A DNA stretch of 46,081 nucleotides from Planctomycetota bacterium. Lineage in GTDB: Bacteria > Planctomycetota > Phycisphaerae > UBA1845. Location of the stretch: NCBI GenBank assembly GCA_029558835.1, contig JAKQDH010000122.1:1-46081 (forward strand), read 5' to 3'. The notes under the pieces are model-generated. The model was given only the letters and a program-made list of their open reading frames with translations, made no database searches and was not told where the DNA came from. Positions 1 through 8,220 of this stretch are shown piece by piece (position 1 is the stretch's first letter; every line of letters begins with the position of its first letter). A program made the translations under genes and the position numbers.

Positions 1-359
1 GGTGGGCGTGGGCGGCGCGGGAGGACTGGTGCGACTTCCTGGTCGGGATCGACGTGGGTCCCACGAAGGTGATCCGTGGTTGGCACGGACAGGACTGGAC
101 GTACAACCGCGCGTTTGCCGACGCTCACGCGGACACGCAGATGATCTACATCATCGGTTCGGAGGACAGCGAGGGGTATGCCCTGCACTACCGGTCCGAG
201 AAGGTATTCAGTGAGAACGCCAAGCAAACCTCGATGCGCTGCGTGATCGTGCGCGGTCCGGGCTGGCAGAAGGATACCTGCCCGGCCGAGGATCTTCTGA
301 CGACGCTCTGGCATACTGGTGACGGACGACCGTCGTATGAAGACTGCGTGACCGAGTAA
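1..359 (+). CDS. C-terminal part of a pseudopilin-like (type II secretion, H-X9-DG-like) protein, 5' truncated
   Basis: An open frame runs in from the left edge (codons start at base 3) and ends with TAA at 357-359, so only about 118 C-terminal residues are seen. The tail has WHGQDWTYNRAFADAHADT, which resembles the H-x(9-11)-D-G/A-H signature at the end of planctomycete pseudopilin-like proteins. It is followed by IIGSEDSEGYALHYRSEK and a CVIVRGPGWQKDTCPA segment, which I recall from large paralogous sets of such proteins in Phycisphaerae. The N-terminal prepilin cleavage motif would lie outside the window. Function is inferred from this tail only: an exported, possibly pilus- or secretion-associated protein. 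A strong terminator follows at 395-433. Confidence 0.6.
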   Translation, partial: WAWAAREDWCDFLVGIDVGPTKVIRGWHGQDWTYNRAFADAHADTQMIYIIGSEDSEGYALHYRSEKVFSENAKQTSMRCVIVRGPGWQKDTCPAEDLLTTLWHTGDGRPSYEDCVTE

Positions 360-394
360 CCGCGGGTACTCGTTATCAGCGTATGCCGTGTACC

Positions 395-433
395 GAGCAC
401 CGTCGACCTGGGGGACGACGGTGCTCTTTCTTT
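395..433 (+). terminator. Rho-independent terminator after the pilin-like gene
   Basis: A perfect 11-bp inverted repeat (GAGCACCGTCG at 395-405, CGACGGTGCTC at 416-426) encloses a 10-nt loop and is followed by TTTCTTTC. It lies 36 nt past the stop of the partial gene and about 95 nt before the next start, so it separates the two transcripts. Confidence 0.85.
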
Positions 434-526
434 CGGCGGACGGAACGGGACTGGACCCCATCGGGCTTGACGATGACCGGGCTTTGCGGGTAGAGGGCGC
501 CTCGGTCGCAAGGGGGAGGTACTTCG

Positions 527-1009
527 GTGGGTATCCGACCTTTGAGAGTATTGTTCCTGTGCACGGGCAACTCCTGTCGGTCACCGATGGGCGAGGCGAT
601 CCTGCGTCACCTGGGGGGCGAGCGGTTCGAGGCTTGCAGCGCGGGCTCGCACCCGGCGGGCTTTGTGCATGACCTGGCCGTGCGGGCGTTAACACGGCTC
701 CGCGTTCCGGTGGGCGAGCTTCGCTCCAAGAGCTGGGATGAGTTCGCGGGGCAGCCGCTCGACGTGGTGATCACAGTCTGCGACAACGCGGCCGCCCTGC
801 CCTGCCCGGTGTGGCACGGACCGGCCGTACGCAGCCATTGGGCCCTGCCGGATCCCGCCACGTTTCTCGGCACGCCGGACGAGATGCTCGAGTACGCCGT
901 CCGGGTCGCCCGGCGTCTGTATGCCAAGATCGAGGGGCTCGTGGAGGTGGACTTCAGCCTGCCACGGGGGGAGGTGCAGCGTCGCCTGGACCGACTGGGC
1001 GAGATCTGA
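527..1009 (+). CDS. arsC: Arsenate reductase, thioredoxin-coupled LMW-PTP type (ArsC-like)
   Basis: A 160-residue cytoplasmic protein of the low-molecular-weight tyrosine phosphatase fold. The P-loop is LCTGNSCRS (C12-x5-R18), the oxyanion-binding site that attacks phosphate or arsenate. [15 protein letters not shown] supplies two further cysteines (C85, C93), the arrangement expected for the redox relay of thioredoxin-linked arsenate reductases. LPDP at about 107-110 carries the general-acid Asp. Length is somewhat above the usual 130-140, with a C-terminal extension. The GTG start is chosen because AGGGGGAGGT lies 6 nt upstream. No arsR, arsB or acr3 is visible next to it, so a plain protein phosphatase role cannot be excluded. 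tadA follows 34 nt downstream. Confidence 0.8.
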   Translation: MGIRPLRVLFLCTGNSCRSPMGEAILRHLGGERFEACSAGSHPAGFVHDLAVRALTRLRVPVGELRSKSWDEFAGQPLDVVITVCDNAAALPCPVWHGPAVRSHWALPDPATFLGTPDEMLEYAVRVARRLYAKIEGLVEVDFSLPRGEVQRRLDRLGEI

Positions 1010-1043
1010 GCCGGGGCCGGTGGAGACAGGCGTGCACGCGGAG

Positions 1044-1523
1044 ATGTTCAACCTGGAGCCTGGGGACGACGAGCGGTTCATGCGTGCGGCGCTGCGTGAG
1101 GCCCAAGCCGCCCTCGAAGAGAACGAGGTTCCCGTCGGGGCGGTAGTGGTACAGGCGGGGCGGATCATCGGTCGCGGTCACAACCAGCGCGAGCGGCTGA
1201 ATGACCCGACGGCGCACGCGGAGATGCTGGCGATCACGGCGGCGGCCGGGGCGCTGGGCTGCTGGCGTCTGGAGGGCTGCACGTTGTACGTGACGCTGGA
1301 ACCCTGCGCGATGTGTGCGGGGGCACTGGTGCTGGCCCGGGTGCCGCGGCTGGTGTTCGGTACGCCGGACCCGAAGGCGGGCGCCTGCGGGTCGCTGTAT
1401 ACGATCGTCAGCGATCCCCGTCTGAACCATCGGGTCGAGCTGGGGCCGTTGGTTTGCCGGGAGGAATGTGCCTCCCTGCTGCAAGAGTTCTTCGCCCGCC
1501 AGCGGCGCCTGGGGAAGAAATAG
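1044..1523 (+). CDS. tadA: tRNA-specific adenosine deaminase TadA
   Basis: Deaminates adenosine to inosine at the wobble position (A34) of tRNA-Arg(ACG), acting as a cytoplasmic homodimer. The 159-residue product has the zinc-deaminase signature: HAE (H58, E60) in [11 protein letters not shown] and PCxxC (C88, C91) in [22 protein letters not shown] and HNxRE, typical of TadA rather than of cytidine deaminases, are also present. The ATG at 1044 matches the usual TadA N terminus. In-frame GTGs at 1020 and 1032 are alternatives because the ribosome-binding site is weak for all three. It probably shares a transcript with the arsenate reductase. A hairpin at 1552-1590 ends the unit against the convergent flagellin gene. 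Confidence 0.93.
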   Translation: MFNLEPGDDERFMRAALREAQAALEENEVPVGAVVVQAGRIIGRGHNQRERLNDPTAHAEMLAITAAAGALGCWRLEGCTLYVTLEPCAMCAGALVLARVPRLVFGTPDPKAGACGSLYTIVSDPRLNHRVELGPLVCREECASLLQEFFARQRRLGKK

Positions 1524-1551
1524 GCCGGGGCGTCGGCGGCAGGACAAACGA

Positions 1552-1590
1552 ACGGGCGGGAGGTCGTAACGGTGACGACATCCCGCCCGT
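1552..1590. terminator. Hairpin between convergent tadA and flagellin genes
   Basis: ACGGGCGGGAGGTCG (1552-1566) pairs with CGACATCCCGCCCGT (1576-1590): 15 bp with one mismatch and a 9-nt loop. Read on the minus strand it is followed by a moderately T-rich run (TTCGTTTGTCC), so it most likely terminates the flagellin transcript. It may act in both directions. Confidence 0.55.
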
Positions 1591-1631
1591 GGGCGTTGGC
1601 GGTCTGCGGTGCCCGTCTTCCCCGTACCCGA

Positions 1632-1659
1632 CCCTCTCCCCCAACGGGGGGGGAGAGGG
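1632..1659. repeat. CCCTCTCCC/GGGAGAGGG palindromic repeat, copy 1
   Basis: An 11-bp perfect inverted repeat (CCCTCTCCCCC at 1632-1642, GGGGGAGAGGG at 1649-1659) lies between tadA and flagellin. A second copy sits inside a coding sequence at 23934-23970. Palindromes of this composition are widespread dispersed repeats in GC-rich bacteria. Only these two copies are seen here. Confidence 0.7.
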
Positions 1660-1677
1660 GGGCGGAGGATCAGCGTC

Positions 1678-3111
1678 TTACCCGCCCAGGAGGGTCAGGA
1701 CGTTCTGCGACTGCGCGTTGGCGATTGCGAGAATGCTGTTGCCGGCCTGGACCAGGATCTGGTTGCGGGTCAGGCTGGTGGTTTCCACGGCGAAGTCGGT
1801 GTCCCGGATGACCGACTCGGACGCGGTCAGGTTTTCCGTCGTGACCATAAGCTGGGAGATGTTAGGTTGCAGCGTGTTGCGTTCGAAGGCACCGAGGCGT
1901 CCGCGCAGGACGGCCACCTGGGTGATGACTTCCTCCACGATGTCGGACGCCTGCTTGAAGTTGCGGGTCTTGAGCGAGTTGGCCTGCCCGCTCTTGAGTT
2001 CCGAGAGGTAGCCGACGATCGCATCGCCCAGACGGTTGGCCTGGATGCTGCGGATGCCGATGTTCTCCTGGAGGTTGATGGTGGCCTGGGGTCCGAGCTG
2101 GAAGAGCGCTCCGCCGCCGGTGATGTGGAAGGTGGTGCTGCTGGCCCACTCGCCCTGGGCGAGGGTCACCTCCATTTTGAGCATGGCGGTGCTGAGCGCC
2201 AGCTTGAGCCCGTCGCCGATGGTGCGGGCGCCGTTGATGGTGCCCTCGGCATCGACGCCGACGGTGCGGCTGACGTCTCCGCCGTTGCGGTCGTAGAAGG
2301 TCAGCGAGCTGCCGGGCGTGCGTTCGGTCACGCTGACGAAGGCGTCGGTGCCGTAGGTGGAACTCTGGATCTTGAAGCCCTGGGTGGGATCGGAGCTGGC
2401 GACGGCCGTGACCCCGGTGGCATCGCTGGTGTTGTTGATCGCGGTGACGATGTCAACGCTGGAGGCGCTGGCCGGGAAGCTGAGCGTGATGATCCCGTTG
2501 ATGCCCGCCACGTCGATGCTGGTGGCGGAGCCGGTGAAGCTGCCCAGACGGTACTGCAATTCGGCCTTCAGGGCCGACTGGGTGACTTGGACCATGACGG
2601 GGATGGAGCTGCTGCTGCCGAACTTCGCGCCGAGCACCTGCACATCGCCCAGGGTGGCACCCTGCACGCCGCTGGTGACGTAGTCCATTTGCCCGTCGAG
2701 CAACTTGCGGCCCGCGAAGGTCGTGGTGTTGGCGATGCGGGTGATGGAGTCAATGGCGGAGTCGATCTGCAACTGGTTGGCGGCCATTTCCTCGTCGGAG
2801 AAGGCGCCGGTGTTGGCGGCTTCGATGAGCAGGGCCTGAATGTCGATGAGCAGGCGGGCGACCTCATCGAGCGCGCCCTCGGCCGTGGCGATGACGTTGA
2901 TGGCGCGGCTGGAGTTGTCGATCGCCTGGTTGAGGGCGGCCACTTCCGCGCGCAGGCGTTCCGACACGATCAAGCCGGCGGGGTTATCGGCCCCGCGGTT
3001 GATCTGGAGTCCGCTCGCCAGTCGTTCCAGGGAGGTCGCCAGCGAGCGTTGGGAACCGCTCAGGTGCCGCTGGGCGACGAGCGAGGGGATATTGGTGTTG
3101 ATCGTGGACAT
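1678..3111 (-). CDS. fliC: Flagellin (filament subunit)
   Basis: Structural subunit of the flagellar filament, exported through the flagellar type III system and polymerised at the tip. The 477-residue product has both conserved terminal coils. The N-terminal D0/D1 begins MSTINTNIPSLVAQRHL and contains LASGLQINRGADNPAGL. The C-terminal D1/D0 ends NQILVQAGNSILAIANAQSQ followed by NVLTLLGG. The centre (about 170-370) is variable and surface-exposed. The ATG at 3111 is preferred over an in-frame TTG six bases upstream, because AAGGAGGA (3125-3118) is 6 nt from this ATG. It is the last gene of the flagellar cluster, 128 nt after csrA, and its leader is rich in GGA, which suggests CsrA repression relieved by FliW. 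It is the only flagellin gene in the window. Confidence 0.97.
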   Translation of the reverse strand: MSTINTNIPSLVAQRHLSGSQRSLATSLERLASGLQINRGADNPAGLIVSERLRAEVAALNQAIDNSSRAINVIATAEGALDEVARLLIDIQALLIEAANTGAFSDEEMAANQLQIDSAIDSITRIANTTTFAGRKLLDGQMDYVTSGVQGATLGDVQVLGAKFGSSSSIPVMVQVTQSALKAELQYRLGSFTGSATSIDVAGINGIITLSFPASASSVDIVTAINNTSDATGVTAVASSDPTQGFKIQSSTYGTDAFVSVTERTPGSSLTFYDRNGGDVSRTVGVDAEGTINGARTIGDGLKLALSTAMLKMEVTLAQGEWASSTTFHITGGGALFQLGPQATINLQENIGIRSIQANRLGDAIVGYLSELKSGQANSLKTRNFKQASDIVEEVITQVAVLRGRLGAFERNTLQPNISQLMVTTENLTASESVIRDTDFAVETTSLTRNQILVQAGNSILAIANAQSQNVLTLLGG

Positions 3112-3184
3112 GAGCAATCCTCCTTGATTACCCGGTTGAGCTTTGGCGAACCCGCAGGTTGGCCGTCCTTGTTCTCCAGTTCCC
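3112..3184 (-). promoter_or_regulatory. GGA-rich flagellin leader, candidate CsrA-binding region
   Basis: In the minus-strand leader between csrA and flagellin, GGA triplets occur at 3184-3182, 3177-3175, 3168-3166, 3123-3121 and 3120-3118. The last two lie inside the Shine-Dalgarno AAGGAGGA. CsrA recognises ANGGA, often at two sites with one covering the Shine-Dalgarno. In Bacillus, csrA and fliW next to hag control flagellin in exactly this way. A short inverted repeat CTGAC/GTCAG (3185-3202) lies just upstream. No convincing sigma-28 promoter was found here. Binding itself is inferred. Confidence 0.5.
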
Positions 3185-3239
3185 TGACGTTTGCGTGTCA
3201 GCCGCGACCTGCCGCCCCCGCGGGCGGCGGGCGGCGCCT

Positions 3240-3491
3240 CTATCCCTTGCCTCGCTTTCCGTTGGCGTTCCCGTCGGGCTTGAGGACCTGGGGGACGTCC
3301 TGCGGGGAAAGCTGGGCCGCCTGTTGATTCTCACGTTTGATGGCTTCGTAGACTTCCTTGCGATGGACCTGAATGTTGCGGGGCGCGGTGATCCCCAGGC
3401 GAACCTTGTCGCCCCGGATGTCAACGACGGTGATTTCCACGTCGTCGCCGATCATGATGGTTTCATCGCGTTGTCGAGATAGCACCAACAT
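3240..3491 (-). CDS. csrA: Carbon storage regulator CsrA
   Basis: Small RNA-binding dimer that represses translation by covering GGA motifs at ribosome-binding sites. The 83-residue protein starts with the family core MLVLSRQRDETIMIGDDVEI, then VRLGITAPRNIQVHRKEVYEAI. The first-strand residues and the VHRxE segment that form the RNA-binding surface are intact. About 22 extra residues (QLSPQDVPQVLKPDGNANG...) extend past the usual 61, a proline/glycine-rich tail as in long CsrA variants. The ATG at 3491 is fixed by the family N terminus and an upstream GGAAGGAG. It lies between fliW and flagellin, so its likely main target is the flagellin leader, with FliW as antagonist. Confidence 0.97.
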   Translation of the reverse strand: MLVLSRQRDETIMIGDDVEITVVDIRGDKVRLGITAPRNIQVHRKEVYEAIKRENQQAAQLSPQDVPQVLKPDGNANGKRGKG

Positions 3492-3707
3492 CCTCGGCTC
3501 CTTCCTCGGCTGTGCCGATGCGTTTCGCCCATGCACCCGGGGGTCGGCACGCAGGCCGCGGAGCGGTTGCCTGCCCCAAGACAGCGGGGCAGGGCCGGCG
3601 GGCGGTCCCGACCGACGGTGTACCGAACGTGGAGTCAGCGGTCCCGGCCTGACAAGCAGATGCCACTGGATTGTAGCCGGCGTACCGTGGCTCCGACCAC
3701 CGGAGCC

Positions 3708-4157
3708 TTACGCGGTCTTCCCGACCGCAGCCAGGCTTCCCAGGCGCAGCAGAGGATGCCGGGTGGAGTAGCGTTTGTCGCTGAGGACCAGTTGCCGCCC
3801 GTGCCGGTTGCGCACGTTGATCACCAGCGGGCCCTGGAGGTTGCCGGTCAGCAGGTTGTTCACCTTGTTGACGATGATGAACACCTGGGCATCCTGGGGA
3901 CCCTCGAGATCGATTCTCTGGAGTTCCTCCAGCTTGACCGGCACCTGGTAGTCGGCGACGAACAGGCGTGGATCGCACACGACGAACGCCAGCTCGCGGC
4001 AGTCCACCGACTGGAGCCAGTAGAAACCGCTCCCTTCGCCGGTCTGGATGAGGGCGTAGTCGTGTTCGCTGGGGAACCCGAGGATGCCATCCTCGAAGGT
4101 GATCAGGCGGCTCGGGTCCACCTCCACCTGACCGAAACGCGACGTCTCGATGATCAT
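3708..4157 (-). CDS. fliW: Flagellar assembly factor FliW
   Basis: Antagonist of CsrA: FliW binds either free flagellin or CsrA, so translation of flagellin follows its secretion. The 149-residue protein has family features MIIETSRFGQVEV, ITFEDGILGFPSEHDYALI, FYWLQSVDCRELAFVVCDP and VNNLLTGNLQGPLVINVRNR, plus ...DKRYSTRHPL near the end. The ATG at 4157 is chosen for the MIIETxRFG start with GGGAGAG close upstream. A longer frame to 4220 is unlikely. csrA follows after 216 nt and flgL precedes by 343 nt. These are the largest gaps in the cluster, so fliW-csrA-flagellin may also have its own transcription. Confidence 0.95.
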   Translation of the reverse strand: MIIETSRFGQVEVDPSRLITFEDGILGFPSEHDYALIQTGEGSGFYWLQSVDCRELAFVVCDPRLFVADYQVPVKLEELQRIDLEGPQDAQVFIIVNKVNNLLTGNLQGPLVINVRNRHGRQLVLSDKRYSTRHPLLRLGSLAAVGKTA

Positions 4158-4500
4158 CACAACTCTCCCGTGGCCGATCCTCATCCGGCTGGCGCCGTCC
4201 GACCCGGGGCGACCGACCAACGGTCGCGTGCCGAACCCGTGTCACACGCCCGCGACGTTCATTACGTCGCGTCCCGCAGCCTCCACCGCGGGCAGCCGTT
4301 TGCGGGCGTTCCCACCTGGGCCACTACAGGCCGCACCCGCAAGAAGGCACACTCAGTAGTCAGTGCCGGCCAACAAACCGCGCGCGGCGGCGTGGATCCG
4401 GTCGCGGCCGCGCGGGCCTTGCCGGTCCGGCAGGTACCTGTTCTGAGCGTGCTGAAACCCATCTGAGCGTTCCTCACTGCGTTGCTTCCCCTCCCACCCG
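4158..4500 (-). other. 343-nt gap between flgL and fliW
   Basis: No gene is supported here. A small inverted repeat GCGACCG/CGGTCGC (4209-4227) sits about 50 nt upstream of the fliW start and could fold in the leader. No clear sigma-70 or sigma-28 promoter was recognised, although the length of the gap makes an internal promoter plausible. Confidence 0.4.
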
Positions 4501-6438
4501 TCACGACAGGAAGTCCAGCAGTGACAGGCCGAGTACCTCCGGCGCCGTTTGCAGGGCACCCTGCAACTGGGTCTGGGCGGCCGCCAGACGCCTCACCGCC
4601 TCCGTGTAGTCCAGGTCCATCACTTCCGAGAGCGATACCTGGGTACCGCTGGCGGCGTCCTGCATCTGAGCGAGTTGGCGCTGCATGTTCTGCCCGCGTG
4701 CCCCGATGATGCCGTGCGTCCGGGTCACCTCGACGAGCAGATCATCAAGCCGGGTGGCCGCCCGCGAGATTGCCTGCGTGTCGTCGGCGCGCAGGGCGGC
4801 CTCCAAATCGATCAGGACGTCGAACACACCCTCCGTCCGCGTCGGGTTGACATCGGCGCCGTTGATCGTGCTCTCGCCTTCGGCGGCCATGCCGGCGATG
4901 CCGAGGCCCTCCGCCGCCGCCGACAGACCGACGCTGCGCGCCGCCAGACGCCCGCTGCCCGTCGTGCCATCGACCAGCGCGACGCCGTTGCCCGCGGCGG
5001 CGAGCTGGGCGGTCACGTCCACGCCGGCGGCCTCGGCGGCGGCATTGAACAGGTCGAGCACCTCGCCCAGCGTCACGGCCCCCTCCAGGTTCACCGTGAA
5101 GCTACGACCGTTCTGCGCGGTGATCTCCAGGTCGTCGCCGCGGTCGTCGAGCGTAATGCCCAGGCCGTCGTTGAGCGTCGCCAGCGGCGTCGCCCGTTCG
5201 AGCGTGCGCAGGCCCAGATCGGCGGCCGTCGTGCCGCCGTTTTCACCAACGGAGAGCGCGGTGCCGGAGACCTGGTTGAACAGATCGATGCCGGTACCCT
5301 CGTCGTTGACGCGGGCCAGCACGCAGGCACCGCTGTTGTTGATGCGGTTGATCATGTCCTGCACGGTCTGCGCGTCGCTCAAGTCGATGGTGACGCTCCG
5401 CGGACCATTGGTGATGGTCAGACCGCTGGTGAAGTCGAGGCCGGCGCCGCGGGCGAGGGCGACCACCGGCGTGAGTCGCGTGACGCGCGGGCTGAGCGTC
5501 TCACCGGTGATCGTCCCACTGGTTTCGGCGGAGACGGCGATGCCGAGCGCGGCGGCGATCCGGCCGGTGCCGGTATCGGTGACCGTGACGGCCGCGCTGC
5601 CTGCATTAAGTTCCAGACCGGTATCAACAACGCCCACCGTCAGGGAAGACCCGGCCGCCTCGGCGGCAGCGGTAATCAGGTCGGCCACGTCGCCGAGCGT
5701 GTCCGCCTGACTGAGGTCCACGCTGAAGCGCAGGCCGCCCGCCTGCTGGATGACCAGTTGCGAGGCCCGTACCTGGGTGGCGTCCAACTCGCGCAAGTCG
5801 CCCAGGCGCGTGGCGGCAGATACCGCGGGCGTCAGGTCAGCGGTGCTGGCGATGCGACTGGAAAGCGCACCGAACAGCACGTTGCCGGGGACGTTGACGA
5901 TTTCGGTCTGGTTGAGGTCGGCGCGGACGGTGAGGTCGCCCGTGTCGCCCAGGTAGGCGACGCCGCCGAGGGCATCGACAAAGGGTACGGTGGTGGTCTG
6001 CTGTCCGGCGAAGATGTACCGGCCGTCAAGCTGGCGGTTGCCGACCATCATGAGCTGGGCGCGGATGCCGGCGACGAGGTTGGCCTCGGACTCGCGCTCG
6101 GCCGGGCTGGTGATGCTGTCGATGTTCTGCAGAGCGATGGTGGAGGCCTCGGTGATCAGCGTGCTGATTTCGCCGATGGCGTCGTCGGCCGCCGCGAGAA
6201 CGTTGTCGGCATGTTGCAGGTTCTGAACGAACTGGTTTTGCTGCTGGTAGACGCGTTCGAGGCTCAGCGCCCGGGTCGCCCCGGCCGGGTCCTCCTGCAT
6301 GGTGACGAAGTTGCGTCCGGCCGCGATGCGGCTCTGCTGGACCAGCGTGCTGAGCTGGTTGTTCTGCAGCGCGGCCAGCGTGGTCGTGAACCGCAGGTTC
6401 TGACTGACTCTGGCGACGTTGATCGGACCGATGCTCAT
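4501..6438 (-). CDS. flgL: Flagellar hook-associated protein 3 FlgL, enlarged by three internal repeats
   Basis: Junction protein between FlgK and the filament. At 645 residues it is about twice the enterobacterial length. Residues 1-200 hold the flagellin-like N-terminal coil (NLRFTTTLAALQNNQLSTL, then DDAIGEISTLITEAS and LDGRYIFAGQQTTT). Residues 535-645 hold the C-terminal coil. Between them are three tandem units of about 90-100 residues (209-300, 325-412, 417-514), each with a pattern like FTVDLS.A.TLGDVLDLI, then aaG..v.A.v, then a dLGI turn, resembling the Flagellin_IN motif. These probably form extra surface domains. The ATG at 6438 gives the conserved N terminus. It lies 44 nt after flgK, with a GGTGGGC/GCCCACC hairpin in the gap. 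A fusion or assembly artefact is unlikely because the frame is continuous. Confidence 0.93.
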   Translation of the reverse strand: MSIGPINVARVSQNLRFTTTLAALQNNQLSTLVQQSRIAAGRNFVTMQEDPAGATRALSLERVYQQQNQFVQNLQHADNVLAAADDAIGEISTLITEASTIALQNIDSITSPAERESEANLVAGIRAQLMMVGNRQLDGRYIFAGQQTTTVPFVDALGGVAYLGDTGDLTVRADLNQTEIVNVPGNVLFGALSSRIASTADLTPAVSAATRLGDLRELDATQVRASQLVIQQAGGLRFSVDLSQADTLGDVADLITAAAEAAGSSLTVGVVDTGLELNAGSAAVTVTDTGTGRIAAALGIAVSAETSGTITGETLSPRVTRLTPVVALARGAGLDFTSGLTITNGPRSVTIDLSDAQTVQDMINRINNSGACVLARVNDEGTGIDLFNQVSGTALSVGENGGTTAADLGLRTLERATPLATLNDGLGITLDDRGDDLEITAQNGRSFTVNLEGAVTLGEVLDLFNAAAEAAGVDVTAQLAAAGNGVALVDGTTGSGRLAARSVGLSAAAEGLGIAGMAAEGESTINGADVNPTRTEGVFDVLIDLEAALRADDTQAISRAATRLDDLLVEVTRTHGIIGARGQNMQRQLAQMQDAASGTQVSLSEVMDLDYTEAVRRLAAAQTQLQGALQTAPEVLGLSLLDFLS

Positions 6439-6453
6439 GCGTTTCCGCCTCTT

Positions 6454-6470
6454 GGTGGGCGGGGCCCACC
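6454..6470. repeat. Short palindrome GGTGGGC-GGG-GCCCACC between flgK and flgL
   Basis: Perfect 7-bp arms with a 3-base centre, followed by CTACG on the plus strand. Related sequence (TAGGGTGGGCGCCGTGGGCC) appears at about 33883-33902. It lies inside the flagellar operon and could act as an mRNA-stabilising or attenuating hairpin. Confidence 0.5.
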
Positions 6471-6482
6471 CTACGTGCTCTG

Positions 6483-8213
6483 CTATCCCACCAGGGCCAT
6501 CAGGGTTTCGAGGATCTCATCCACCGTGCTGATGTAACGGGCTGCGCCCTGGTATGCGCGCTCGAACTTCAACAATGAGATCGCCTCCTCATCAAGGTTG
6601 ACGCCGCTGATGCTGTCGCGCTGGGTTTGCAGCGCCGTCAGCACGGCCGAGGAGGCGTCGGCGTTGTTTGTCACCCCGGCGGCCGTGGCCGCCACGTCGT
6701 AGACGACGGCTTCGTAAAAGCCCGGAATTGTCGCTCCGGAGAGGCGTTTGCTGGCCGTTGAGTCGAGCGCCGCCAGTCGCCCGCCATTGGTGCCGTCACC
6801 GGCCGTGCACGTCCGGGCGGCCGCCAGGAGCGCGGGGGTGCCCGCGAGCGTTTCATTAACGGCAATGTCGCGCGCGTCGGAACCGGTGAAGAACGTATTG
6901 ACGCCGAGTGCAGACAGGATGTGCGCGGTGTCGGCCTGCGCCTCCTGTCCGTCGTGACCGAACGTGAAGCTGTAGCCAACGGCGGCCGACAGGCTCAACC
7001 GGTTGTCCGCAGTCACGGCGGCCGTCATGCCGGTCACGGTGCCGTTGATCTGCTCGACCAGTGACGAAAGCGTCGTATCGTTCTCGCCACCGGTAAGCGT
7101 CACGTTGAGGCGATACGCCACAGGGGTATTGGTGGCGTCGTCGGTGACGGTCAGGAAGAAGCTGCCGTGCTGCGGCGGGAAACTCAGGCCGGCGGCGCTG
7201 CTGCCCAGCACCGCATCGGGATCGGCGACGGCGTTGGCCGAGGTGAGCGAGGTGAACCCCCTCAGGCCTTGCCCATCCGCGTGGATATCGTTGACGTCCT
7301 GAATGAGGGCGGCCGCCAGCTCGTCAAGGGCCGCGACGCGACCGTAGGCGTGCTGATCGCGAGCGACCAGCAACCCACCGAGGCGTCCCGTGCCGACCTT
7401 GACCTCCCCCCCCGTGTCCGCGAAGCGTACCGTGGTTCGCTGCAGGCCGTCGCGAATGTCCTCCACCGTGGTCAGCCCACGACAGTAGCCGCTCTGGACG
7501 AGGGCCTCCGACCCCAGGTACACGTTGACCGCCCCGTCGGGCTGCACGCGGACCGTGATCTCGACGATTTCCGCGAGTTGGCGGAGCAGGGCGTCGCGCT
7601 GGTCGCGGAGGCCGGTGGCCTGCCCGCGTCCGGGTGCCTCGGCCGTCACGATCTGCCCGTTCAGTTCGGCGATCTGCCGGGCGTATTCGTTCGCCTCGGC
7701 GGTCAGCGTGCTCACCTGCCCGTCCGCATCAACGCCGAGGCGCGTCAGTTGGGTCCGCAGGTCGGCAAGCACGTCGGCCACCTGCCGGCCGCTGCTGAGC
7801 ACCAGATCGCGTGTGGCGGCGTCTTCCGGGTTGTTCTGCAGGGCGTCCAGGTTGTTGAAGAAACCGGTGAGGGCATCCGCGAGGCCGTTGCCGTCCAGCT
7901 CGTCGAAATACGCTTCCACCTGGCTGAGCACGCTCCGCTGCGCGCTGAGGCCCTCGGCTTCGCCCTGCGCGATGCGCAGACGGTTTTCCAGCGCTTCATC
8001 GACGCAGCGTTGGATGGCCGACAGCGTGACGCCGGCCCCCGGCTGCAACCCCTCGGTCGTGCGCTGCCCCTGGAGCGGGTCCAGCTCGGGCCGCAACCGC
8101 GTGTAGTCAGGGCTGGCGGAGCTGCTGATGTTGCTGCCCACCACTTGCAGCGCGCTCTGGTAGCTCAGCAGAGCGGTGCGGCCGATGTGCAAGGCTGAGT
8201 TCAGCAGTCCCAT
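6483..8213 (-). CDS. flgK: Flagellar hook-associated protein 1 FlgK
   Basis: First hook-filament junction protein, exported by the flagellar type III system with FlgN as chaperone. The 576-residue product begins MGLLNSALHIGRTALLSYQS, with ALQVVGSNISSSASPDYTR (the rod/hook-family N-terminal motif), and ends with the FlgK-type coil ISGVNLDEEAISLLKFERAY, QGAARYISTVDEILETLMALVG. The middle carries the usual variable domains, with no catalytic motif. The ATG at 8213 is set by the conserved N terminus. It begins 7 nt after the flgN stop, and its GGTGAG ribosome-binding site lies in the flgN 3' end, indicating translational coupling of chaperone and client. Confidence 0.96.
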   Translation of the reverse strand: MGLLNSALHIGRTALLSYQSALQVVGSNISSSASPDYTRLRPELDPLQGQRTTEGLQPGAGVTLSAIQRCVDEALENRLRIAQGEAEGLSAQRSVLSQVEAYFDELDGNGLADALTGFFNNLDALQNNPEDAATRDLVLSSGRQVADVLADLRTQLTRLGVDADGQVSTLTAEANEYARQIAELNGQIVTAEAPGRGQATGLRDQRDALLRQLAEIVEITVRVQPDGAVNVYLGSEALVQSGYCRGLTTVEDIRDGLQRTTVRFADTGGEVKVGTGRLGGLLVARDQHAYGRVAALDELAAALIQDVNDIHADGQGLRGFTSLTSANAVADPDAVLGSSAAGLSFPPQHGSFFLTVTDDATNTPVAYRLNVTLTGGENDTTLSSLVEQINGTVTGMTAAVTADNRLSLSAAVGYSFTFGHDGQEAQADTAHILSALGVNTFFTGSDARDIAVNETLAGTPALLAAARTCTAGDGTNGGRLAALDSTASKRLSGATIPGFYEAVVYDVAATAAGVTNNADASSAVLTALQTQRDSISGVNLDEEAISLLKFERAYQGAARYISTVDEILETLMALVG

Positions 8214-8220
8214 GGCAGTC

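Noticed and set aside
1609..3327. Long plus-strand frame opposite flagellin (about 570 codons)
   Set aside because: Shadow of the flagellin gene in GC-rich DNA: no recognisable motifs, Asp/Gly/Ala-rich repeats and no ribosome-binding site. Flagellin on the other strand is unmistakable.
4549..6537. Plus-strand frame of about 660 codons opposite flgL
   Set aside because: Antisense shadow; composition is mirror-codon Arg/Gly/Val/Asp and matches no fold, whereas flgL has conserved termini.
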